Assembly: GCF_014647875.1 (NCBI RefSeq)
Contig: NZ_BMQA01000005.1
Span: 1-64,000 of the forward strand
Direction of reading: 5' to 3'
DNA length: 64,000 nt
From: Streptomyces brasiliensis
GTDB lineage: Bacteria; Actinomycetota; Actinomycetes; Streptomycetales; Streptomycetaceae
In this document: one piece after another, positions 1 through 8,170 of the stretch
How positions within the stretch are numbered: the first letter of the stretch is position 1
Layout: each line of letters opens with the position of its first letter
Notes under the pieces: model-generated
The model's database searches: none
Told to the model about the DNA's origin: nothing
The model's input: only the letters and a program-made list of their open reading frames with translations
Translations under genes and position numbers: made by a program

Positions 1-162
1 CTGCTCGGTGCCGAACTGTGCCGTCGAGGCGACCGCCGTACCGGTGACGCCGAGGGCGACGGCGATGCCCGCCGTCACCATGAGCGACCGGCGCCCGACT
101 CGTCTGCCGAGGACCTCGAACTGGCCCTTCTGGCTGGCCTGGCGCTGGCGAATTACCTGCAT
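1..162 (-). CDS. Secreted or membrane-anchored protein, N-terminus only
   Basis: The first 54 codons are present and the rest runs off the left edge. The N-terminus is basic and is followed by a hydrophobic stretch (SLMVTAGIAVALGVTGTAVA), so it should be a signal peptide or N-terminal anchor. The ATG lies 6 bp after the stop of the ABC permease. Its ribosome site (AAGGGA) sits at the end of that permease gene, so it is probably the third gene of the exporter operon. This suggests an extracytoplasmic partner or a substrate of the exporter. The function cannot be assigned from this fragment. Confidence 0.65.
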   Translation of the reverse strand, partial: MQVIRQRQASQKGQFEVLGRRVGRRSLMVTAGIAVALGVTGTAVASTAQFGTEQ

Positions 163-168
163 GGAGAC

Positions 169-1539
169 TTATCCCTTCGAGGTGGTGTCGAGCAGTTCGA
201 CGTTGCCGTCGAACTGCCACATCGGGTTCGGTGCGTCCCCGTTGGGGGTGCGCACCAGGAAGTAGCCGTTCACTTCCTTCGGTCCGTCGCCGTCGGCGAC
301 GAACCGCCCGTCTGAGGTGACGTCCAGTTGGTAGATGGCCTGACCTGTGGTCTGGACGCCGGGGAGATGCCAGGAGACGACGCAGCGCCAGTCGTTGCCT
401 GGCCCCTCTGCGTGGTCCTGGACATGGCCCTTGCTGCACGTCGCCGTGACCTTCAACTGGTCCTCGGTGACGGCGGGTCGGTGGAGTTCGTCGGTCTGCA
501 TGCGGTACAGGTGCGCGAACGCGGTGGCGAGCGAGCGCTGCACCTTGTCCTGCTCGATCCCGGAGCCCGTCGTCGAGGTCGTCGCGGCGACGACGGCGAA
601 CGACACGGCGGCCACCCCGACGAGCGGCAGGACGCCGACGGTGATCGCGCGGCGGCCCGAACCGTCATGGGTCAGATTGGTGAAGTCCCGCCGCACGAAC
701 AGCACATAGGCCAGTGCCGTCGCGACCACGGCCCACACGAGGCTGACGACGACGCCGGTCAGGAGCGGGGCGAGCTGCTGGGGGCTGGTGAAGAGGCCGT
801 TCCAGGAGATGTAGGCGTAGCTGGGCAGGGCGACGCGCACGGCCACGGGGAGCGGCAGCATCTGCGCGACCGCCATCGCGAGGGAGACGAGTATGGGCAC
901 CAGCAGCCCGATCGGCGAGCGGCCCAGCGTCACCGATCCGAGGAAGCCGAGCGCGGCGAGCGCCAGGGTCGGGGCGAGGGCGCAGACCCAGGAGAGCAGG
1001 ACCTGGCCGGCCGCGTCCGACGGTGCCAGAAGGTGACCGTCCAGGCCGACCAGCGGCTGGTTGCCGACCGCCAGGAGCCCGCCGACCGTGCTGGAGACGG
1101 CAAGCCCGGCCACGAGCACCAGCAGGACGGTGAGACTGGCCACCACCTTCGCCACGAAGATCCGCCGAGGCGAGCGGACCGCCACGAGCAGATGACGCCA
1201 GGTGCCGAGCCGGTCCTCGGAGGCGAACACGTCACCGGCCACCAGCGAAGTCAGCAGCGGGAGCGCCCAGGTCCCCGCGAAACCGAGCATCACCAGCGGC
1301 CCGGCCCAGCCGGTGGCGTGCATCCAGCGGCCGAAGAGGGTGTCGACGGGGAGTGTGCTCTGCTGGCTCACGCCGGCAACGAAGAGTGCAGGAACGATCC
1401 AGCAGGCGAGGACCAGTAGACGGATCCGCCACTGGGAGACGAGCTTGACCAGCTCGAAGCGACAGGCGCGAGTGACGGGCACACGACGGCCCTTGGTCAC
1501 CTGCTCCTGTTCCCGGCTTTCGACGAGGGTCGCGGTCAT
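169..1539 (-). CDS. ABC-2 type transporter permease with C-terminal extracytoplasmic domain
   Basis: A 456-residue membrane subunit of an ABC exporter. About six hydrophobic segments fill roughly residues 30-300. A last membrane segment near residue 320 is followed by about 130 polar residues that contain two cysteines (TCSK and WRCVV), as expected for a disulfide-bearing domain outside the membrane. The ATG start overlaps the stop of the upstream ATPase gene (ATGA), so the two are translationally coupled. The extracytoplasmic tail is not typical of ABC-2 permeases and may bind a substrate or the small protein encoded next. The substrate is unknown. Confidence 0.85.
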   Translation of the reverse strand: MTATLVESREQEQVTKGRRVPVTRACRFELVKLVSQWRIRLLVLACWIVPALFVAGVSQQSTLPVDTLFGRWMHATGWAGPLVMLGFAGTWALPLLTSLVAGDVFASEDRLGTWRHLLVAVRSPRRIFVAKVVASLTVLLVLVAGLAVSSTVGGLLAVGNQPLVGLDGHLLAPSDAAGQVLLSWVCALAPTLALAALGFLGSVTLGRSPIGLLVPILVSLAMAVAQMLPLPVAVRVALPSYAYISWNGLFTSPQQLAPLLTGVVVSLVWAVVATALAYVLFVRRDFTNLTHDGSGRRAITVGVLPLVGVAAVSFAVVAATTSTTGSGIEQDKVQRSLATAFAHLYRMQTDELHRPAVTEDQLKVTATCSKGHVQDHAEGPGNDWRCVVSWHLPGVQTTGQAIYQLDVTSDGRFVADGDGPKEVNGYFLVRTPNGDAPNPMWQFDGNVELLDTTSKG

Positions 1540-2474
1540 CGGCCGGCCTCCTGCTGCTCGGTGAGGGCGAGAAACGCGGCTTCGAGCGGTGACACCAGGG
1601 GAGTGAGCTCGCGCAGCGCGACGCCCTCCTGCACCAGCCGCACCACGAGGTCGTCGAGGGCGGGCACCAGGGCGCGTACGACGAGGAGTTCGGTGTCCTG
1701 CCGTACGACGTCGTCGACGACCAGGACCCCCGGCGCGTCGTCGGCCACCCTGCGGGCGGCCTGCGAGTCGGAGGTGACCAGCCGGTAGTCGAGTTCGCGG
1801 TTGTCGGTGGCCAGCTTGCTCAGCGGACCGGAGAAGACGACCCGCCCGGTGGCGATGATGGTCACCTCGGAGCACAGCGCCTCGAGGTCGTCCATGTTGT
1901 GGCTGGAGAGCACGACGGCGGTGCCGTCGGCCGTGAGCCGGCTGAGGACGCCGTGCACGTGCTTCTTGCCCGCCGGATCGAGCCCGTTGGACGGTTCGTC
2001 GAGCACGAGCAGCCGAGGCTTGGTCAGCAGGGCCGCGGCGAGACCGAGCCGCTGCCGCATGCCGAGGGAGAAGCCGCGGGTACGGTCGTCGGCGACGGCG
2101 GTGAGACCGACATCGGCGAGTACGTCGTCGATGTCCGCCGTCCCCGCGTCGTGGCCGCGGAGTGCGGCCAGCGCGGCGAGGTTCTGCCGTGCGGTGAGCG
2201 ACGGGTAAAGAGCGGGACCGTCCACGAAGCCGGCGACACCGTCGGGAGCGTCGAGCGCCCGTCCGACCGGCGTCCCCAGCACCTCGAGGCGACCGCTGTC
2301 GGCAACCGCCAGCCCCAGCAGGAGGCCGAGCAAGGTCGTCTTCCCGGCGCCGTTCGGTCCGACCAGGCCGTGGATCTGCCCCTGCGTCACATCCAGGTCG
2401 ATGTCGCCGAGCGCGACGACGTCGCCGAAACTTTTAGTGATGCCGCGAGCCCGGATTGCGAGGAGTTTGTCCAT
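1536..2474 (-). CDS. ABC transporter ATP-binding protein
   Basis: A 312-residue nucleotide-binding subunit. It carries a Walker A motif (GPNGAGKTT, about residues 39-47), a divergent signature motif (FSLGMRQRL) and a Walker B motif (LLVLDEPSNGLDP). The signature LSGGQ is replaced by SLGMRQ, which is common in CcmA/NatA-type exporters of the ABC-2 group. About 90 residues follow the NBD, the usual C-terminal extension of antibiotic or bacteriocin exporters. It powers the overlapping downstream permease. The start is well supported by GAAGGAAGGGA just upstream of the ATG. Confidence 0.93.
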   Translation of the reverse strand: MDKLLAIRARGITKSFGDVVALGDIDLDVTQGQIHGLVGPNGAGKTTLLGLLLGLAVADSGRLEVLGTPVGRALDAPDGVAGFVDGPALYPSLTARQNLAALAALRGHDAGTADIDDVLADVGLTAVADDRTRGFSLGMRQRLGLAAALLTKPRLLVLDEPSNGLDPAGKKHVHGVLSRLTADGTAVVLSSHNMDDLEALCSEVTIIATGRVVFSGPLSKLATDNRELDYRLVTSDSQAARRVADDAPGVLVVDDVVRQDTELLVVRALVPALDDLVVRLVQEGVALRELTPLVSPLEAAFLALTEQQEAGR

Positions 2475-2500
2475 GGGTCCCTTCCTTCAAAGCCTCAAGG

Positions 2501-2529
2501 ACCCTAGGGAGTTCACACGGCACTCACAG
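2501..2529 (-). promoter_or_regulatory. Candidate promoter of the ABC exporter operon
   Basis: On the minus strand a TAGGGT hexamer (2501-2506) matches the Streptomyces -10 pattern TAGRRT. A CTGTGA hexamer lies 17 bp upstream (2524-2529). The start of the ATPase gene is about 27 bp downstream of the -10 box. The -35 match is weak, so this is a tentative call. Confidence 0.4.
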
Positions 2530-3388
2530 GGAGCGCGAGTTGAATGTTGATGGAACATGAAACGACTTGGCATTCGCGATGCTGCGGGCTGGGGCGGCGT
2601 GGGGCTGTTTCGACCAGGGGCTTTTGCGATTGCTTGGTCGAAGGTAGACGAGCTGATGGGTTGATTGCGGTAGTGAACTTTGCAGTGGAACGGGTGTGGC
2701 TGACGGGATTCACCCGCCTGTCTGAACAGCCTGCGTCGAAGGTAATGCTGACGAAGAGTCAGTTCCATCTCGCGGGAAGATCACCCAGTGTGACCGGTGG
2801 GGCCGGCTCGAAGCGGCCACGGGGAGGGGCTGGTCGGCCGGTGGTGGGCTACTCGACGTGCTGGTGGGCCGGAAGGCGGTAGACCGTCAACGGCCGGGTG
2901 CGGTAAACGGGTTGCCCGCCATGCGCGCGAGAGCCGACAAGCTCCTGACTGGCTTCCGGGCGCTCCCTACTCGGACGTGCATACCGGGAGCCTGTCCGTC
3001 CCCGGGGTACTCGCACCCGGTCCGCGGCGGTTCGCCGGGTTTCGTCGAGGTGCTGCCCGGTGGGCATCCTGACGAGTGAGGCGGCAACAATTACGGCTGG
3101 TCGAAGCCCGGTTGGGTGATGGGGGCCTCGGCTCGCGTGCCGGTCGCCGAGCTCGTCCCGCTCGGCGGGCGTAGCGAGGATGATCTCTGTGCCGCCGTCG
3201 TAAAGATGGCGGATGCGCCGAAGTTCCGTGTCGGTGATGAGCACCTCGACGAGCGCCTCGTCGGCGACGGCGCGCACCCCTGCCTCCCGCCGCTACTCCA
3301 GCGCCACCAATCTGATCACTGCCGCGCTGGACCGGACTCGGACTGACCTGTTCTGGAAGCGGCTCGCGACAGGTTCAGTCCGGCTCGG
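2530..3388. other. Gene-poor region with possible decayed coding sequence
   Basis: I find no convincing gene in these ~860 bp. The part from 2540 to 2780 is visibly less GC-rich than its neighbours and holds an 8-bp inverted repeat (TTCGACCA at 2609-2616, TGGTCGAA at 2635-2642). That could be a remnant of an inserted element or a structured RNA. Between about 3150 and 3277 the minus strand has a short stretch that looks protein-like (ITDTELRRIRHLYDGGTEII). It is preceded in frame by a stop codon and followed by unnatural Arg/Pro-rich sequence, so it may be a pseudogene fragment. I cannot identify the ancestor of either. Confidence 0.4.
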
Positions 3389-4057
3389 TCAGGTCTCAGC
3401 GCTGCCACCGTGGCTGTGGTCCGTCCTGCGTGTCCACAGGGACAGGTCGCTGCTCGTCGCAACGGCGAGGGTCCGGCCGGACGGTGAGAAGCCGGCGGCT
3501 CGGAGCTCGGCGTGGTCGGAGTGGAAGATGTGCCACCACTGCTCCCCGTACGGACCTGAGTGGGGCAGCCCGCCGTCACGGGACAGCAGGACACGCTCGT
3601 TGGGCCAGGCCGGAGCGACGGCCTCCAGAGTCCAGCCGTCCGCGGCGGTGGTGTGAAGTCCGCCCCCGAAGAGCCCGGCGATGCGCACTCTGCTTCCGGC
3701 GAGGGGGCCCAACCCGGGGCACGACAGATCAGCAACGGCGTCGGGAGTGCTGCCCTCGGGGTCGGGGTCGCGGTTCCGGGCGATCTTCTCCCCCGTGACG
3801 GCCTCGAAGAGGCCGTGACCGTCGTGCGAGACGACCATCACCAGGTCGTGGCCGCTGTCGGGATGCGGCGCGAAGCCGATTCCGAGAAGTCCGCCGACAG
3901 GGACGCCGTACTTGTACTCGAAGACGGGCTGCCAGGGCTCGGGCGCGGGCACAACGGGGGCCGCGAGAAGCCGGTCCCGCAGAGCCCGTTGGTAGGCAGA
4001 GAGCTCCGGTTCATGCCCTGGCTGCTCCACCGGCGCCGCCTTCCTGGTCCACTTCAT
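3389..4057 (-). CDS. Hypothetical protein with beta-propeller-like C-terminus
   Basis: A 222-residue soluble protein with no signal peptide. The C-terminal part (HAELRAAGFSPSGRTLAVAT, then LSLW) reads like one or two WD40 or propeller blades. The middle has two GLxxGG-type turns and tryptophan-rich segments. The start is taken at the ATG (MKWTRKAAP) because GGGGAGG lies 4 bp upstream. An ATG 18 bp further upstream has no better site. Its function is unknown. It sits alone between two decayed regions and may be a member of a Streptomyces-specific family. Confidence 0.7.
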   Translation of the reverse strand: MKWTRKAAPVEQPGHEPELSAYQRALRDRLLAAPVVPAPEPWQPVFEYKYGVPVGGLLGIGFAPHPDSGHDLVMVVSHDGHGLFEAVTGEKIARNRDPDPEGSTPDAVADLSCPGLGPLAGSRVRIAGLFGGGLHTTAADGWTLEAVAPAWPNERVLLSRDGGLPHSGPYGEQWWHIFHSDHAELRAAGFSPSGRTLAVATSSDLSLWTRRTDHSHGGSAET

Positions 4058-4093
4058 CGCCTCCCCATGATCCACGTTTCCGGGCGCTCCGCG

Positions 4094-4315
4094 TCAGCTT
4101 GCCCAACGAAGCTGTAGTTCCGCGTTCAGGCTCGTACGCCTGGAAGCGCATGCCGAGGCGGTCGCACCAAATGGGTGCCGCTCCCGGACCACGCCAGATC
4201 GGTCGTCGCCTCGGGTGCTGTTCCTCCCGGTCTTGCGGAAGGCGGCCGTGATCGAACGGGACGAGGGCGCCTCGTCGGTGATCACGGATGAGTCGATGTG
4301 CAGCAGCGCGGCCAT
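4094..4315 (-). pseudogene. Azoreductase-like (flavodoxin-fold NADH-azoreductase) remnant
   Basis: From an ATG with GGGGA upstream, the first ~25 residues (MAALLHIDSSVITDEAPSSR, then SITAAFRK) match the start of FMN-dependent NADH-azoreductases (typically a short strand, then LHIDSS.., SRSVTAAFR). After that the frame is lost. The expected continuation EEQHP is readable only in another frame, and the rest of the ~200-residue family is absent. I therefore call it a truncated, frameshifted remnant. It is divergent from an intact nitroreductase gene. The two may once have been a co-regulated flavoenzyme pair sharing the operator between them. The family call rests on remembered motif similarity. 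Confidence 0.6.
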
Positions 4316-4376
4316 GGATTTCCCCGGGGCGGGGGGCCCGAGGCGGGGGGCCAGGGGCTGAGGGTTCATGGGCGGC

Positions 4377-4425
4377 GATAGTTAAGTGGGAGATGGTATT
4401 GAGTGATACTATCTTGAGTGAAACT
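4377..4425. promoter_or_regulatory. Candidate operator between azoreductase remnant and nitroreductase
   Basis: This is an AT-rich island in GC-rich DNA. It has a direct repeat, TTGAGTGATACT (4399-4410) and TTGAGTGAAACT (4414-4425), 11 of 12 identical with a 15-bp period. It also has an inverted repeat GATAGT (4377-4382) / ACTATC (4408-4413). It lies 39 bp upstream of the nitroreductase ATG and 62 bp upstream of the remnant's start. This is the position for a regulator of divergent flavoenzyme genes. No regulator gene is adjacent, so the cognate factor (for example HxlR, MarR or TetR) is unknown. Confidence 0.55.
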
Positions 4426-4463
4426 AAAACGGAGGCGTTGGGGGGCTGAGGAGGCAGGCGATC

Positions 4464-5132
4464 ATGGACGTCTACGAGGCAGTCACGAGCCGACGTGCGG
4501 TGCGTGGATTCACCGACCGCCACGTCCCGAGGGAGACGCTGGAGCGCGTGTTGTCCGCAGCGGCCTGGGCGCCGTCCGGATCGAACATCCAGCCGTGGCA
4601 CGTCTATGTGGTGACCGGCGGACCCCTGGCGAAGATCAAGGAGCGCGCCTGTCAGCGTCTGGCCGCGGGTGACCCCTGGGACGAGCCGGAGTACGAGCAG
4701 TACCCGCCCGCGCTGAAGTCTCCGTACCGCGAGCGCCGATCCGCCTTCGGCGCGCAGCGTTACGGCGCACTAGGCATCCCCCGCGAGGATCTGGAGGCAC
4801 GCCAGCGGGCCGCTTCCGCGAACTGGGACTGCTTCGGCGCGCCCGCCGCCCTGTTCTGCTACATCGACCGCGACATGTGCCCGGCCCAGTGGTCCGACGT
4901 CGGGATGTTTCTGCAGACCGTCATGCTGTTGCTGCGTGCCGAAGGGCTGCACAGCTGCCCGCAGATGGCATGGGCGAAGTTTCGCAGGACCGTCGAGGAG
5001 GTCCTCTCACCCCCGGACGAACTCGTCCTCTTCTGCGGCATGTCGATCGGGTTCGAGGACGGCACGGTGGATCACGCCCGCACGGGCCGGGCCCCCCTCG
5101 ACGAGACGGTCACGTTCGTCGACGCCTGCTGA
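4464..5132 (+). CDS. Nitroreductase family protein
   Basis: A 222-residue FMN-dependent oxidoreductase of the nitroreductase fold. The N-terminus has the family pattern (AVTSRRAVRGFTD then VLSAAAWAPSGSNIQPWHVY). The SRR and PSGSNIQPW segments contribute to FMN binding. The C-terminal part keeps GLHSCPQMAW and the closing FCGMSIGFED-type strand. Likely role: NAD(P)H-dependent reduction of nitroaromatics, quinones or related electrophiles in the cytoplasm. GAGGAGG lies about 9 bp upstream of the ATG. It is preceded by a candidate operator and is not in an operon. Its physiological substrate cannot be inferred. Confidence 0.9.
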   Translation: MDVYEAVTSRRAVRGFTDRHVPRETLERVLSAAAWAPSGSNIQPWHVYVVTGGPLAKIKERACQRLAAGDPWDEPEYEQYPPALKSPYRERRSAFGAQRYGALGIPREDLEARQRAASANWDCFGAPAALFCYIDRDMCPAQWSDVGMFLQTVMLLLRAEGLHSCPQMAWAKFRRTVEEVLSPPDELVLFCGMSIGFEDGTVDHARTGRAPLDETVTFVDAC

Positions 5133-5192
5133 CCCCGTCGGCTCCGGGACGGGCGCTCGGGCAGGAAGTCCCCAGTCGTCTCCAACGGGCCG

Positions 5193-5721
5193 TCAACCGG
5201 GCGTACCCGGGCGGGTGCCGAGCAAGTGGCGCACGCGTGTGAGCCGTGGGCGACTGGCCAAGGCGGCGGCGATGTGTCCCGAACCACCGCCCAGGCCCGC
5301 GCCCCGACGGGTCGAGGCGTCGGTGTGCCACAACCCGCGGACCGGGGTCGTGTGCCGCCCGGACGTGGCCGACACAGGCCATCAGAAGTCCTGATCCAGC
5401 TCCGCGGCACCGCCGTAGGGATCGCCGCTGACCGCGTTCGGGTTGTGCTCGGCGAGCTGCAAGGGTGTGATCACGTCGACCGCGAGAACCTTGTCGTGCA
5501 CGTCAGTGCGTGCAGGGCGATCCGGGCCATGACACGGTCGGTGGTGTACCCCTGGGCCGGGGCCGGACTCCAGCCCTCGGTGGTGTCCGGTTCGCCGGCC
5601 GCGTCTCCGACAGGTGCGAACGGAACCTCCTGCAGCTGCAGCCAGAACGCGGCGGCCCACTCTTCCCGGTCTTCCCGTGAGGTTTCAGCAGAGAGGAGCC
5701 GCACGTCCCGGCCCTGTGCGG
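5193..5721 (-). pseudogene. Phytoene-dehydrogenase-like FAD oxidoreductase, decayed C-terminal part
   Basis: Three pieces line up with the C-terminal third of phytoene-dehydrogenase-like FAD oxidoreductases: an N-side piece ending TTDRVMARIALHA (to about 5515), then HDKVLAVDVITP..HNPNAVSGDPYGGAAELDQDF, then GLWHTDAST...GAGLGGGSGHIAAAL, the usual FAD-site ending. A frameshift near 5512-5517 separates the first two pieces. An in-frame TGA (5382-5384) splits the last two exactly where the family has DQ-x-LWRP. The N-terminal FAD-binding two thirds are absent, because the gene meets the stop of the neighbouring gene at 5722. It is clearly non-functional. The family call is from motif recognition. 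Confidence 0.7.
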
Positions 5722-6840
5722 TCAGCTGAGGAGTGTCGCCGGGCTGCCCCCGTTCGCCTCGTAGCCCGCCACCGCCAGCGCGCGGTAGACGGCGAACTCG
5801 GCGGCCGGGTCGCCGGACAGCGTCCAGGGGAGCGCGCCCACGTGCCCGTCGACGTGTATCAGCTGGTTCATGGCTTCCGACCAGCGCTCCGCGCGGACCA
5901 GGAAGAAGACCAGAAGGTGGCGGACGTGCGCCAGCATCGGGTCGTCGGGGCGGGCCGAGTGCACCGCGTGGAGCGCGCCGTGCATCGCCTTCGTGACGAC
6001 CTCGCTCTGGTAGAAGCCGCTGACCAGGTTCACCTCGGGCAGATGCTCGAACACCGCGAAGAGGGGCATCGCCGCCAGCAGGGAGCCCTCCGGCGCCCGG
6101 GCCGCGGCCGACTCCGCGAAGGAGTACGCCAGCTCGCGCGAACCGTGCCACTTCTCGCACCAGTAGTGCAGGGCCGCGAGATGGGCGCCCATGTGGGTGG
6201 GGGCCCGGTCCAGGACCTTCGCCCACAGCTTCTCGAACTCCGGGTGCGGATACGCCAGTCCGCGCGCCACCGACAGCTCGACGATGTACGGCACCGGGTC
6301 GCCGGGAGCCAGCAGCGCCGCCTGCCCGCAGGTGTCCCTGGCCTCCTCCATGATGATCCGGAAGTCGTCCGTGCCCGGCGTCGACGTACGCCACGCCTGC
6401 TGCACCAGGAACTCCGCGTGCACCGCCGCGCCGCCCGCGTCCTTGGGCTGCTCGGCGCGCCACACCCGCAGCCACTGCCCGCCCGGTATCTCGCTGATCC
6501 CGCCCGGCCGTTGCTGCAGTTCCAGCGCTGCGGCACCCGCGAACGCCTGCACGCGCTGCCAGCGCAGCTCGCCCTCCGCCTCGGTGCCGGCCAGCAGCTG
6601 CTGCGCCGCGCGGTAGTCCCCCGTGCGCTGGACCAGTTCCAGGACGTCGAGGAGGTCCTGGTCGGGGCCGGGCATGCGGATGTCCAGCTCCTCCTCGCGG
6701 ACGAAGCCGTAGTTCGCCGGGTCCGCTGCGTCCGGGTGGTCGGGCGTCACCCGCTCGATCAGTCCACGCCTGCGCCGCAGCACCGGAAGCAGCACGAAGC
6801 TCAGTATGAGCAGCGCCATCAGGACCCAGAGAATCTCCAT
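5722..6840 (-). CDS. Conserved hypothetical protein with N-terminal membrane anchor
   Basis: A 372-residue protein. A strongly hydrophobic N-terminal segment (residues 3-20) is followed by basic residues (RRRRG), giving a membrane anchor with a cytoplasmic body. The rest is helical, tryptophan- and alanine-rich (for example HLAALHYWCEKWHGSRELAYSFAE) and resembles helical-repeat scaffolds of the TPR/DUF4034 type. The start at the ATG has only a cramped GAGG site one base away, so it may be translated from a leaderless message. It is divergent from the cystathionine synthase gene with 162 bp between. The function is unknown. Confidence 0.7.
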   Translation of the reverse strand: MEILWVLMALLILSFVLLPVLRRRRGLIERVTPDHPDAADPANYGFVREEELDIRMPGPDQDLLDVLELVQRTGDYRAAQQLLAGTEAEGELRWQRVQAFAGAAALELQQRPGGISEIPGGQWLRVWRAEQPKDAGGAAVHAEFLVQQAWRTSTPGTDDFRIIMEEARDTCGQAALLAPGDPVPYIVELSVARGLAYPHPEFEKLWAKVLDRAPTHMGAHLAALHYWCEKWHGSRELAYSFAESAAARAPEGSLLAAMPLFAVFEHLPEVNLVSGFYQSEVVTKAMHGALHAVHSARPDDPMLAHVRHLLVFFLVRAERWSEAMNQLIHVDGHVGALPWTLSGDPAAEFAVYRALAVAGYEANGGSPATLLS

Positions 6841-6988
6841 GCCTCAAGCGAACCAGACGCCGCCGGCAATTGGCCAACCCGTCCCGCCCGCCTGTGGAAA
6901 ACCTATCCGCGGCCGCCACCCGCCTGGGGAAAACTCACGCCTCCGGCCGCTCCCGACCCGTCGTCCGGCGGCAGCGCGGCGGGCGCAC

Positions 6989-6994
6989 TACGCT
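6989..6994 (+). promoter_or_regulatory. Candidate -10 box of a leaderless metB transcript
   Basis: TACGCT lies so that a start site about 7 bp downstream would fall within 1-2 bases of the ATG at 7003. No Shine-Dalgarno sequence is visible in the 30 bp before that ATG. Both facts point to leaderless translation. The -35 region is not convincing. Confidence 0.45.
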
Positions 6995-7002
6995 CGGTGC
7001 AC

Positions 7003-8157
7003 ATGAGCGACAGGCACATCAGTCAGCACTTCGAGACCCTCGCGATCCACGCGGGCAACACCGCGGATCCCCTCACCGGCGCGGTCGTCCCGCCGATCTA
7101 CCAGGTCTCGACCTACAAACAGGACGGCGTCGGCGGCCTGCGCGGCGGCTACGAGTACAGCCGGAGCGCCAACCCGACCAGGACCGCCCTGGAGGAGAAC
7201 CTCGCCGCCCTCGAGGGCGGCCGTCGTGGCCTGGCGTTCGCGTCCGGGCTGGCGGCCGAGGACACATTGCTGCGCACACTGCTCAGCCCCGGCGATCACG
7301 TGGTCATCCCGAACGACGCCTACGGCGGTACGTTCCGGCTCTTCGCGAAGGTCGTCACCCGGTGGGGCGTGGAGTGGTCCGTCGCCGACACCAGCGATCC
7401 GGCGGCCGTACGAGCCGCCTTCACCCCGAAGACCAAGGCCGTCTGGGTGGAGACCCCCTCCAACCCGCTGCTCGGCATCACCGACATCGCCGCCGTCGCT
7501 CAGATCGCCCACGACGCGGGCGCCCGCCTCGTCGTCGACAACACCTTCGCCACGCCTTACCTCCAGCAGCCGCTGGCGCTCGGCGCGGACGTCGTCGTGC
7601 ACTCGCTCACCAAGTACATGGGCGGTCACTCGGACGTGGTCGGCGGTGCGCTGATCACATCGGACCAGACGCTGGGGGAGGAGCTGGCGTACCACCAGAA
7701 CGCGATGGGTGCCGTCGCCGGCCCCTTCGACTCCTGGCTGGTGCTGCGCGGCACGAAGACGCTGGCGGTGCGCATGGACCGGCACAGCGAGAACGCCACG
7801 AAGATCGCCGACATGCTCAGCCGTCACGCGCGCGTGACGCGTGTCCTGTACCCGGGGCTGCCCGAGCACCCCGGTCACGAGATCGCCGCCAAGCAGATGA
7901 AGGCGTTCGGCGGCATGGTGTCCTTCCAGGTCGAGGGCGGCGAGGAGGCGGCCGTCGAGGTGTGCAACCGCGCCAAGGTGTTCACGCTCGGCGAGTCCCT
8001 GGGCGGTGTCGAGTCGCTCATCGAGCACCCGGGCCGTATGACCCACGCGTCCGCGGCCGGTTCGGCGCTGGAGGTTCCCGCCGACCTCGTCCGCCTCTCC
8101 GTAGGCATCGAGAACGTCGACGACCTCCTCGAGGACCTGCAGCAGGCCCTGGGCTAG
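7003..8157 (+). CDS. metB: Cystathionine gamma-synthase / gamma-lyase
   Basis: A 384-residue PLP enzyme of the Cys/Met metabolism family, full length for the family. It acts on O-acylhomoserine plus cysteine, or on cystathionine, in methionine and cysteine interconversion. The PLP site is in HSLTKYMGGHSDVVGG with the Schiff-base lysine at about residue 204. Other family blocks are ..YEYSRSANPTR.. for cofactor phosphate binding and the C-terminal SLGGVESLIEHP..MTH. In actinobacteria synthase and lyase cannot be separated by sequence alone, so the symbol is the conventional one. The ATG has no ribosome site and a -10 box about one helical turn upstream, so the mRNA is probably leaderless. It is monocistronic. 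Confidence 0.93.
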   Translation: MSDRHISQHFETLAIHAGNTADPLTGAVVPPIYQVSTYKQDGVGGLRGGYEYSRSANPTRTALEENLAALEGGRRGLAFASGLAAEDTLLRTLLSPGDHVVIPNDAYGGTFRLFAKVVTRWGVEWSVADTSDPAAVRAAFTPKTKAVWVETPSNPLLGITDIAAVAQIAHDAGARLVVDNTFATPYLQQPLALGADVVVHSLTKYMGGHSDVVGGALITSDQTLGEELAYHQNAMGAVAGPFDSWLVLRGTKTLAVRMDRHSENATKIADMLSRHARVTRVLYPGLPEHPGHEIAAKQMKAFGGMVSFQVEGGEEAAVEVCNRAKVFTLGESLGGVESLIEHPGRMTHASAAGSALEVPADLVRLSVGIENVDDLLEDLQQALG

Positions 8158-8170
8158 CGGGCGACGCCGG

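Noticed and set aside
2849..3277. 142-codon minus-strand frame with a protein-like first third
   Set aside because: The first ~40 residues look plausible but an in-frame stop lies just upstream and the rest is unnatural Arg/Pro/His-rich sequence. Kept only as a possible decayed fragment in the region note.
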